A DNA stretch of 6,295 nt, from positions 1 through 6,295 of the forward strand of contig JAKMGR010000131.1 in NCBI GenBank assembly GCA_022424805.1, written 5' to 3'. How positions within the stretch are numbered: the first letter of the stretch is position 1; each line of letters starts with the position of its first letter. Source of the stretch: Verrucomicrobiales bacterium. GTDB lineage: Bacteria; Verrucomicrobiota; Verrucomicrobiia; Verrucomicrobiales; DEV007. The notes below the pieces were generated by a model. That model ran no database searches and was not told the origin of the DNA. It worked only from the letters and a program-made list of their open reading frames with translations. Position numbers and translations under genes: made by a program. Shown here in pieces: positions 1 to 4,926 of the stretch.

Positions 1-273
1 GCCTTCGAGATTGTTCTTTTTCCCAACACCGGCAGCAATGGCTGTTTTGCATTTTGCCGCGTAGCTGCGGGCGTAAACGTGAGTGGCGTTGGCTTGCAGG
101 ATTCGCTCGAAATTCTGCAGGGCTTCCTCATATTTCTCCTGATTGTAGAGCCGGACTCCATTATTGAATACGGACTGAACTGTTTGCTGGGCGTTTGCCA
201 TTTGAAGTGCGAAGCAGCAGGCAATAGCGAGCAGGGTGGCGAGAAAAGGTCGAGTAATCATTTTTCTAAGCAT
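1..273 (-). CDS. Exported TPR-containing protein, N-terminal fragment (cut by left edge)
   Basis: This minus-strand frame stays open for 91 codons from an ATG at 273 to the window edge, so only the N-terminus is visible. Residues 1-28 form a signal peptide: basic start (MLRK, R8), hydrophobic core at about 10-25, and a type I cleavage site ANA|QQ after residue 28. The mature part begins with one clear tetratricopeptide repeat at about residues 34-67 (FNNGVRLYNQEKYEEAL and following), with the usual small and aromatic residues on the two helices. TPRs are protein-interaction scaffolds, so a periplasmic or envelope role is likely. A second in-frame ATG at 261 would still leave a usable signal peptide; neither start has a Shine-Dalgarno sequence. 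In Verrucomicrobiota and Planctomycetota, exported proteins that start with a TPR are sometimes secretin-like secretion proteins, but the diagnostic part lies outside the window. The gene is divergent from the one at 593. Confidence 0.82.
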   Translation of the reverse strand, partial: MLRKMITRPFLATLLAIACCFALQMANAQQTVQSVFNNGVRLYNQEKYEEALQNFERILQANATHVYARSYAAKCKTAIAAGVGKKNNLEG

Positions 274-315
274 CGGGGTGAGGATTTTTGGATCAGGAAG
301 CGATCCTGTTGTTTG

Positions 316-334
316 TACGATCAGAGCGATCGTA
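316..334. promoter_or_regulatory. Operator-like dyad TACGATC-N5-GATCGTA
   Basis: This is a perfect 7-bp inverted repeat with a 5-bp centre, 19 bp in all, the usual geometry for a dimeric helix-turn-helix regulator. It lies 43-61 bp upstream of the ATG of the TPR gene and so would fall in its leader or promoter-proximal DNA. The regulator is unknown. It sits in a short cluster of GATC tetramers (291, 302, 319, 328, 361), but GATC-containing codons are common throughout the window, so the cluster itself may mean little. Confidence 0.35.
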
Positions 335-399
335 GTTCGACCGTCACTCAGGGAGAAATCGATCGGCCATCCACCAGCCCTTCTCAATAATTCGCTCCG

Positions 400-428
400 A
401 GAATATCAAAATCCCTAAGTTGTGTAAA
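400..428 (-). promoter_or_regulatory. Candidate promoter for the leftward TPR gene
   Basis: Read on the minus strand, a -35-like TTTACA (plus-strand 423-428) and a -10-like TATTCT (400-405) are separated by exactly 17 bp. The match to the sigma-70 consensus is 5/6 and 4/6. Transcription would begin near 393, giving a leader of about 120 nt before the ATG at 273. The call rests on hexamer matching alone, so confidence is low. Confidence 0.25.
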
Positions 429-440
429 CGCAAATGCGTT
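427..440. promoter_or_regulatory. Short palindrome AACGCA-AA-TGCGTT
   Basis: This is a perfect 6-bp inverted repeat with a 2-bp centre. It overlaps the end of the candidate -35 element of the leftward promoter, a position from which a bound protein could repress or activate. No regulator can be named from the sequence. A 6-bp arm can arise by chance, so it is weaker evidence than the 8-bp dyad at 483-501. Confidence 0.28.
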
Positions 441-482
441 AGAGAGGGCGACTCGGTTCTTTCTCCGCTTTTAAGGCTAATG

Positions 483-510
483 ATTGTGAATGTTTCACAA
501 TGACCATAAT
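483..510 (+). promoter_or_regulatory. Operator-like dyad ATTGTGAA-N3-TTCACAAT with adjacent -10-like box
   Basis: Bases 483-501 form a perfect 8-bp inverted repeat around a 3-bp centre. It is followed at once by CATAAT (505-510), a 5/6 match to a -10 box reading toward the gene at 593. The inner half-sites TGTGA and TCACA resemble CRP/FNR-family sites, but the gap between them is 5 bp where classical CRP uses 6. A protein bound here would cover the -35 and spacer region of a rightward promoter, a classic position for repression. A start near 517 would leave a 5' leader of about 76 nt that includes the hairpin at 544-560. Confidence 0.42.
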
Positions 511-543
511 AACTGATTGATTTTTTGTTCTCTCATTGGACGA

Positions 544-560
544 AACCCCTCGTCGGGGTT
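544..560. promoter_or_regulatory. GC-rich hairpin in the leader of the SH3-domain gene
   Basis: AACCCC (544-549) pairs with GGGGTT (555-560) across a 5-nt loop, giving a compact, stable hairpin about 32 nt before the ATG at 593. No T-tract follows on the plus strand and only a short TTT follows on the minus strand, so it is a poor intrinsic terminator. It may be a leader structure affecting mRNA stability or translation; that role is inferred. Confidence 0.35.
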
Positions 561-592
561 AAAATTGACAAAGATTTTCAACTTCGATAATC

Positions 593-2248
593 ATGACTGA
601 CAAAGTCCTCAGGAGCTGCCCGGTAATTTTCCGGTCCTCATTTTTCAAATTTCATGCCCTTCGACGGCTCTCGGTGAGTTGTGTGATCCTATCCTCAGCC
701 TGGGCTTCGGCACAGACCCCTTCGGCAGGTGCCTACCCCATCGATCCCGCAGCTGCTGCGGGGATGGCGACAAGCACGACAAACGCAACCAGTTCGCGTC
801 AGTTGCAGATGATGCAAATCAGGTCCAATGCTCAGCAGGCCCAGGGTGAGGCAGTGGCAGCATCGATGGCGCGCACTGCTGATCGAACCATCGACGAGCA
901 GAATCAAGACCGCGTTCTCCAGCAGGCTCGCGAGGAGAAGGCCATTAAACGTCAGATGGCGGAGCGAGTGAAGTGGGAGCGGAATTCGGCACAAGTGCGC
1001 AAGGTCTCTGCCAACGACATGTCTTTCTGGAATCAAAACGGTGGAGTGCGTGTCGAGCGCAATGTCCCCGATCCCTTCATCACTTCGCTCATTGAAGAAG
1101 AGCGCCAACTTGCCGCGCAGGAGCGAGCTGAGAAAACACCGGGAATCGGACCTTTCGGCAAAGTGAAGCTGAACCCATTCAAAAAAGATAAATTTGAGAC
1201 CCATGTGCCTGGATTGATGGAGGCGATGATGGATGCCCAGCCTCAGGCTGCTCCAGCACCCGCAGCTCCCGGCATGGTCGACCCGAACATGGCAGTGAGT
1301 TCTGAGCCAAGCGGTGGAGGCGGTGGATTTTTCAGTAAACTGCGCCCACCGAAAATTGGAAGAGGACGTGAGGAAGCTTCAGTCGATGCCTCCGGAATCG
1401 AGCCTCAGTTTGCGCAAGGGAGTTCCGTCGGTAATTCAGCTCCGGGAGCACCTGCTTCCAAGCCGGGGACGATTCCTCGCATTTCCGGGGCGGAACTCGT
1501 CGATGGCAGTTCACCGGTAAATTCAGGTAGCCGGGCTGCTTCAACTCAGTCAGCAGCGCCTGCCCAGGCGCCATCCACTCCAGCAGGCCAGCAAGTATCT
1601 TTTGCCGATGAAATGCCAGACGCCAGCGGATCAAGATCGGGAGGTGGTCTATTCTCCAAGCTCAAATCGAATGGCGGGCGATCCACAGCCAGCGCCGGAA
1701 GTTCTGGCGGAGGGTTGTTCAGTTTTGGAAAGAAAAAACAGGCGGCACCGGCGCCAGGAATCGATGCGAGTCTTTTCCCTGCCGGGGCTTCTGCGCAATC
1801 TCCAACCGGAGGAAGTCTCGAGGGTTCCTACACGACTGCTGACGCTGCTGGCGATTCGGTTGCGATGCCATTCTCAACTGGATCCGTGCAGCTTCCCGGA
1901 ATGGAAGTCGAGAAGCCCTCACGCGGATTGTCCATTACGCGTTCCAGCTCGGGACGTAGTCGCGGTAGCAATTCCTCGGGAGGAGGAACTGTTCCTGCCA
2001 GCACGACATTCAACAGCGCGGGCAACGACTACTATGTCACCACAGGCACCGCACAGATGATGGTCTACGGAGAAAATCAAATGCAGTCTGAAGTCCGTGC
2101 TGTTCCCGCCGGAATGGTTGTGCGGATGACCAAGCCGGGAGAAAACTGGGTTGGCATTCGCCTTTCCAATGGCACGGATGGAATTGTGCAGAAGAAATTT
2201 CTCCGGCCCGCCTCCGCGTCTGAAGCGGGTAGTCAGTTTGCACCTTGA
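593..2248 (+). CDS. Exported low-complexity protein with C-terminal SH3-like domain, function unknown
   Basis: The product has 551 residues. It has an unusually long basic n-region, a hydrophobic stretch at about 27-38 and a cleavage site ASA|QT after residue 40, so it should be exported. Residues 68-180 are Gln/Glu/Arg/Ala-rich and look helical, possibly a coiled coil. Residues 184-201 are basic-aromatic (GPFGKVKLNPFKKDKF). Residues 210-470 are Ser/Gly/Ala/Pro-rich, probably disordered, and contain three GGG-[FL]-F-S motifs. The C-terminus (about 480-541) runs YYVTTGTAQMMVYGEN, then VPAGMVVRM, ENWVGIRLSNGTDGIV and KKFLRP, a good match to a bacterial SH3 (SH3b) fold; such domains often bind peptidoglycan or peptides. 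ATG 593 has no Shine-Dalgarno sequence, and no in-frame ATG/GTG alternative keeps a normal signal peptide. The SHD1-like gene begins 41 bp downstream and is probably co-transcribed. I do not recognise a named family for the full protein. Confidence 0.85.
   Translation: MTDKVLRSCPVIFRSSFFKFHALRRLSVSCVILSSAWASAQTPSAGAYPIDPAAAAGMATSTTNATSSRQLQMMQIRSNAQQAQGEAVAASMARTADRTIDEQNQDRVLQQAREEKAIKRQMAERVKWERNSAQVRKVSANDMSFWNQNGGVRVERNVPDPFITSLIEEERQLAAQERAEKTPGIGPFGKVKLNPFKKDKFETHVPGLMEAMMDAQPQAAPAPAAPGMVDPNMAVSSEPSGGGGGFFSKLRPPKIGRGREEASVDASGIEPQFAQGSSVGNSAPGAPASKPGTIPRISGAELVDGSSPVNSGSRAASTQSAAPAQAPSTPAGQQVSFADEMPDASGSRSGGGLFSKLKSNGGRSTASAGSSGGGLFSFGKKKQAAPAPGIDASLFPAGASAQSPTGGSLEGSYTTADAAGDSVAMPFSTGSVQLPGMEVEKPSRGLSITRSSSGRSRGSNSSGGGTVPASTTFNSAGNDYYVTTGTAQMMVYGENQMQSEVRAVPAGMVVRMTKPGENWVGIRLSNGTDGIVQKKFLRPASASEAGSQFAP
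1313..1738 (+). repeat. Three dispersed GGG-[FL]-F-S motifs within the disordered region
   Basis: The encoded motif appears at residues 241-250 (GGGGGFFSKL), 350-358 (GGGLFSKLK) and 372-382 (GGGLFSFGKKK). Each copy is a glycine run, then an aromatic pair or Leu-Phe, then Ser and basic residues, set in Ser/Ala/Pro-rich linkers. The codons used differ between copies, so the likeness is kept at protein level rather than being a recent DNA duplication. This suggests a repeated short linear motif, perhaps a binding site for a membrane or a partner protein. Confidence 0.5.
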
Positions 2249-2289
2249 TTTGCTCGGGAAGAGTCGACTTGGATTCACTGAAGTTAGGC

Positions 2290-3012
2290 ATGGCACCTTT
2301 TAGAATCATTTTTGTTCTGATCGGCACAGGTATTCTTTTATCGTGCATGGGAATCGCTGGTGAGACTATCACCGTGGCGGGCCAGACATATGCGAATGCC
2401 GAGATGGTTGAAGTCGCGCCCGATGGAGCCGCCTATGAAACGGAGGAAGGCGAAATCGTGATTCTGCCCTGGATCGAGCTCAGTTCCAGTCAGCTTTCTG
2501 CGATTAAGGCGAAATATCCGAACGCAATTGCGAATGCCAAATACGGGGCATTCTACGTCAAAGGCTCCGTTTTCCATGTGAATGAGGACGGGCACATCAT
2601 TCAGATCGGCCTCGCTGATGAAGAGATCCCCTACGAGTTCAAAGAGGGGGCGACAGTTCCCAAGTCCGGTCTCGTGATGGTCAAAGACATTCCGACATCG
2701 ATACCGCAGGGAGTGGGAGCCGATATTGAAATCGTGGCCCACAAGCGCAAGACCTACACTTTCAACATCGGAATCGCCGCGAAAGAAATTCCCTATCTCA
2801 CCGTCGCCAAACCGCTCTGGGCAATGGAGCAGGAGTGGATCAACTCGGACGGTAAAAAAATGTATGCCCGCCTCGTCGCGGTGAAGGGCGAAAAAGGCCT
2901 TTTCGAAAAAGCGGGAAAGCAGTTCGTCTACGAACTGAACAAACTCGACGACGAGGGGCAAAAGAAAGCGAGGGATATTGCCGAGAAGCTCGCGAAATAT
3001 CCTATGGAGTAA
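2290..3012 (+). CDS. Exported SHD1-like domain protein, function unknown
   Basis: The product has 240 residues. I chose ATG 2290 because it gives a normal signal peptide (MAPFR then a hydrophobic run to about residue 22). The longer frame opens with TTG at 2245, overlaps the previous stop and puts 15 unlikely residues in front. Cleavage could follow G24 (GIAG|ET), or LLSC at 16-19 could act as a loose lipobox with Cys19 lipidated. Residues 25-76 match the pattern G-x-TY-x-NA-x-V-x-V-x-PDG...EEGE...LPW-x-ELS, common in exported verrucomicrobial and planctomycete proteins. Residues 182-236 (W183, D187-G188, Y192-A193, then a beta-rich stretch to YELNKLDDEGQ and a final helix) resemble the SLA1 homology domain 1, an SH3-like barrel. 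The middle, about 84-175, is beta-rich and unassigned. It follows the SH3-like gene by 41 bp and converges on the RidA-family gene. Confidence 0.83.
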   Translation: MAPFRIIFVLIGTGILLSCMGIAGETITVAGQTYANAEMVEVAPDGAAYETEEGEIVILPWIELSSSQLSAIKAKYPNAIANAKYGAFYVKGSVFHVNEDGHIIQIGLADEEIPYEFKEGATVPKSGLVMVKDIPTSIPQGVGADIEIVAHKRKTYTFNIGIAAKEIPYLTVAKPLWAMEQEWINSDGKKMYARLVAVKGEKGLFEKAGKQFVYELNKLDDEGQKKARDIAEKLAKYPME

Positions 3013-3049
3013 ACGCTCCCTTCGGTTGTGGAGTCGACTCTTTACTCCA
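3005..3049. terminator. Inverted repeat spanning both stop codons of convergent genes
   Basis: TGGAGTAAA (3005-3013) and TTTACTCCA (3041-3049) are perfect 9-bp inverted repeats around a 27-nt loop. Each arm contains one gene's stop codon: TAA at 3010-3012 for the SHD1-like gene, and TTA at 3042-3044 (TAA on the minus strand) for the RidA-family gene. A smaller palindrome GAGTCGACTC lies in the loop at 3031-3040. The placement suits a bidirectional terminator or a 3'-end stabilising stem, but there is no T-tract and the stem is AT-rich in part, so classical intrinsic termination is doubtful. Confidence 0.35.
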
Positions 3050-3500
3050 CTTCGACAATTACTTCGATTTCGACCGGAATGTTGCCGGGGAGAACGTTCG
3101 TGCCGAGGGCACTCCGTGCCCCGATGCCAGCGTCTCCGAAGACCTGTCCAAATAATTCACTGAAACCGTTGATGGTTTGCGGTTGGTCGGCGAAATCGTC
3201 GGTACTGTTCACGAGAGCGAGAGTCTTGATGACCCGCTTGACCCGATCGAGTGAGCCGAGTTCCGCCTTCATTGTTGCGAGAAGGGCGAGGCCAACCTGT
3301 CGTGCTGCGGCCTGACCTTGTTCAAGCGTCAGGTCTTCCCCGAGGCGGCCGGTCTGGTATGTGCCGTCACTTTGGTAAGGGCCGTGTCCTGAGAGGTAGG
3401 CCAGATTATTCACTATGACTACCGGCTTGTAGACTCCGCCTTTCGGGGGTGCCGGAGGAAGTTCGAGACCGAGTTCGATGATTTTTGCTTCTGCGCTCAT
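3042..3500 (-). CDS. RidA (YjgF/YER057c/UK114) family protein, longer subtype
   Basis: The 152-residue product is complete, cytosolic and lacks a signal peptide. Rid proteins are homotrimers; the archetypal RidA hydrolyses reactive enamine/imine intermediates such as 2-aminoacrylate formed by PLP enzymes. The N-terminus (MSAEAKIIELGLELPPAP), the segment VNNLAYLSGHGP (residues 30-41) and the C-terminal ARSALGTNVLPGNIPVEIEV (128-147) match the roughly 150-residue branch of the family, longer than the approximately 128-residue E. coli RidA. R129 and E144 are 15 residues apart, the same spacing as the catalytic R105 and E120 of E. coli RidA, so deaminase activity is plausible. This branch is less well characterised than RidA proper, so I give no symbol. 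The ATG at 3500 has no Shine-Dalgarno sequence. It is divergent from the PQQ-repeat gene and convergent with the SHD1-like gene. Confidence 0.93.
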   Translation of the reverse strand: MSAEAKIIELGLELPPAPPKGGVYKPVVIVNNLAYLSGHGPYQSDGTYQTGRLGEDLTLEQGQAAARQVGLALLATMKAELGSLDRVKRVIKTLALVNSTDDFADQPQTINGFSELFGQVFGDAGIGARSALGTNVLPGNIPVEIEVIVEVE

Positions 3501-3509
3501 GGTGGGGTT

Positions 3510-3538
3510 GTGATACCACGGTATGATGGCATGGGCAA
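3510..3538 (-). promoter_or_regulatory. Candidate promoter for the RidA-family gene, possibly leaderless
   Basis: On the minus strand TTGCCC (plus 3533-3538) and TATCAC (3510-3515) are separated by 17 bp, each a 4/6 match to sigma-70 hexamers. The -10 box ends 9 nt before the ATG, so transcription would start at or next to the start codon, which fits the absence of a Shine-Dalgarno sequence. The palindrome at 3513-3524 overlaps the -10 box and could be an operator. Confidence 0.28.
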
Positions 3539-3609
3539 TCGAGAAGGCCTCAGTGGTGGCGATCGGGAAATCACCACTACCATTCCCCGATTCCGTCCCT
3601 CAGTTTTTC

Positions 3610-3638
3610 TTGAGCGACTTCGGATCGCTGCGTTTATT
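3610..3638 (+). promoter_or_regulatory. Candidate promoter for the PQQ-repeat/lyase operon
   Basis: TTGAGC (3610-3615) and TTTATT (3633-3638) are 17 bp apart, each a 4/6 match to the sigma-70 hexamers. The predicted start near 3645 is next to the ATG at 3646, again suggesting a leaderless message. This is weak hexamer evidence only. Confidence 0.22.
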
Positions 3639-3645
3639 TTCACTT

Positions 3646-4926
3646 ATGATGAAAAGACTTCTCCCGATTGTTGTTTTGCTTGCGGCCCTAATGTCGGCAA
3701 AGGCTGCACCCGATTCCTGGCCTGCCTGGCGGGGAGATCCACTCGGATCAGGGAAAACGGAAGCTTCCGGCCTGCCAACCGAGTGGGGCAAGGAAAAGAA
3801 TGTAGTTTGGCGTGCCGAGTTGCCAGAGCCTGGGAATTCGACGCCGGTCGTATTCGGTGATCGCATCTTCGTGACTCAGCCCGATAGTTCTAACAAAAGC
3901 AGAAATCTATTCTGCTTCGATCGAAAATCTGGCGACCTGCTTTGGGAAAAAGGCATTGTGTATGAAAAAGAGGAGCGCACCCACCGCACGAATCACTACT
4001 GCTCAGCATCGCCGGCCATCGAGGAGGGGCGAGTCGTCGTTTCTTTTGGATCGGCCGGATTGTTCTGCTACGACTTGGACGGAAACGAACTCTGGAAACG
4101 CGATTTTGGAGCGATTGATCACGTTTGGGGAAACTCGACTTCACCTGTCCTGATCGATGATCTTGTCATCCATTATCATGGCCCGGCGAAAAACGCAGTT
4201 CTCTATGCACTCGATAAGAAGACCGGCGAAACGGTTTGGAAATGGGAGGAGCCTGTCTGGAAACCGACGGAACGAACTGATGGATTCAAAGAGCGCCCGG
4301 CCCAGGGCGTGATTGGTGCTTTCAGCACGCCCATTCTCGTCGAGACCGGCGAGCGGCGCGAGTTGATCATGAGCTTTCCTATCGAAATGAAAGCTTTTGA
4401 TCCAGCAACTGGAGAAGTCCTCTGGACCGCGAGCGGGCTGAATCCCTTGATCTACACTTCGCCCGTCTATGACGATGGCATTGTTGTTGCAATGGGTGGT
4501 TACTACGGTAACTCGATCGGAGTGAAGGTGGGGGGGAGTGGCGAAGTGACGGAGTCTCATCGGCTCTGGCAGGAGGTCCGCCACAACGGCGGCATCGGAA
4601 GCGGTGTCGCGAAGGGTGGCAAGCTCTACTACCAGGATGCCGGTGGAGTCGTCTACTGCGATGACATGAAAACTGGTAAAACGATATGGAAAGACCGCCT
4701 GCCAGGTGCGGGGAAATCGTGGGGCTCATTTGTGCTCGCGGGCGATCTGATCTACACCTTGAGTCAGGCGGGAGATTCGGTCGTGTTCCGAGCATCAATC
4801 GATGGTTTTGAGTTGATTGGGCAAGGGGACTTGAAAGAAGAAACCAATTCTTCTATCGCCGTAGCGGGGCAGGATCTCTATGTTCGGACTCATGAAGCTC
4901 TCTGGTGTATTCGTAAACAGGATTAA
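3646..4926 (+). CDS. Exported PQQ-repeat (BamB-like) beta-propeller protein
   Basis: The product has 426 residues from ATG 3646; a second ATG at 3649 is equally possible. Both give a classic signal peptide (MMKRLLPIVVLLAALMSAKA) cut after residue 20 (AKA|AP). The frame is open back to 3523, but that start would place 41 unlikely residues ahead of the signal peptide. The mature protein opens with WPAWRGDPLGSG (26-37), the usual entry of exported PQQ-like propellers in Planctomycetota and Verrucomicrobiota. Blade motifs of the type YxxDxxTGxxxW recur at about 88-103, 138-151, 186-200, 248-261 and 335-349, consistent with an eight-bladed fold. I see no features of a quinoprotein dehydrogenase, such as a vicinal disulfide or haem-binding CxxCH, so it probably does not bind PQQ and may act as a scaffold or glycan/protein binder. 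It overlaps the downstream lyase gene, implying joint expression. Confidence 0.92.
   Translation: MMKRLLPIVVLLAALMSAKAAPDSWPAWRGDPLGSGKTEASGLPTEWGKEKNVVWRAELPEPGNSTPVVFGDRIFVTQPDSSNKSRNLFCFDRKSGDLLWEKGIVYEKEERTHRTNHYCSASPAIEEGRVVVSFGSAGLFCYDLDGNELWKRDFGAIDHVWGNSTSPVLIDDLVIHYHGPAKNAVLYALDKKTGETVWKWEEPVWKPTERTDGFKERPAQGVIGAFSTPILVETGERRELIMSFPIEMKAFDPATGEVLWTASGLNPLIYTSPVYDDGIVVAMGGYYGNSIGVKVGGSGEVTESHRLWQEVRHNGGIGSGVAKGGKLYYQDAGGVVYCDDMKTGKTIWKDRLPGAGKSWGSFVLAGDLIYTLSQAGDSVVFRASIDGFELIGQGDLKEETNSSIAVAGQDLYVRTHEALWCIRKQD
4871..4874 (+). promoter_or_regulatory. Ribosome binding site AGGA for the lyase gene
   Basis: AGGA lies 5 nt before ATG 4880, inside the end of the propeller gene. The next in-frame ATG, 4892, has only a GGA 3 nt away, too close to work well. 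This favours 4880. It is the only recognisable Shine-Dalgarno sequence in the window, as expected for an internal gene of a coupled operon. Confidence 0.45.

Larger units (their letters stand above)
274..592. promoter_or_regulatory. Divergent intergenic region with four inverted repeats
   Basis: This 319-bp stretch separates two divergently transcribed exported-protein genes and has no credible coding frame of its own. It holds four perfect inverted repeats at 316-334, 427-440, 483-501 and 544-560, plus promoter-like hexamers on both strands. I infer that it contains the promoters and control sites of both flanking genes. I saw no DnaA boxes, tRNA or recognisable riboswitch. Confidence 0.6.
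3501..3645. promoter_or_regulatory. Divergent promoter region between RidA-family and PQQ-repeat genes
   Basis: This 145-bp region separates the two divergent starts. It contains a palindrome ATACC-AC-GGTAT (3513-3524) and a 7-bp inverted repeat AGTGGTG (3552-3558) / CACCACT (3572-3578) with a 13-bp spacer. The propeller frame is open back to 3523, but the translated extension looks random and would bury the signal peptide, so I treat it as non-coding. Confidence 0.55.

Noticed and set aside
291..364. Five GATC tetramers in 74 bp, which could hint at an origin or methylation-controlled region.
   Set aside because: GATC is frequent across the whole window, there are no DnaA-box-like sequences nearby, and no replication genes are present.
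79..390. A 103-codon plus-strand open frame at the left edge.
   Set aside because: It covers the antisense strand of the TPR gene and continues into intergenic DNA. The minus-strand frame has a signal peptide and a TPR, so this one is a shadow.
565..591. A consensus -35 TTGACA (565-570) followed by GATAAT (586-591) directly before ATG 593.
   Set aside because: The spacer is only 15 bp and transcription would begin inside the gene, downstream of the only start that gives a sensible signal peptide. No good alternative start codon follows.
695..1204. A 169-codon minus-strand open frame.
   Set aside because: It lies wholly within and opposite the SH3-domain gene. Its translation is Leu/Arg/His/Cys-rich with no recognisable domain, as expected of an antisense shadow.
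2245..2289. An upstream TTG start for the SHD1-like gene overlapping the previous stop codon.
   Set aside because: It would put 15 residues with acidic and polar character ahead of a clean signal peptide that begins at ATG 2290.
2338..2961. A 207-codon minus-strand open frame.
   Set aside because: It is antisense to the SHD1-like gene, which has a signal peptide and domain matches. The antisense translation shows neither.
3523..3645. An N-terminal extension of the propeller gene back to ATG 3523.
   Set aside because: The extension would bury the signal peptide at residue 42 and would occupy the whole divergent promoter region. It shows no domain or secretion features of its own.
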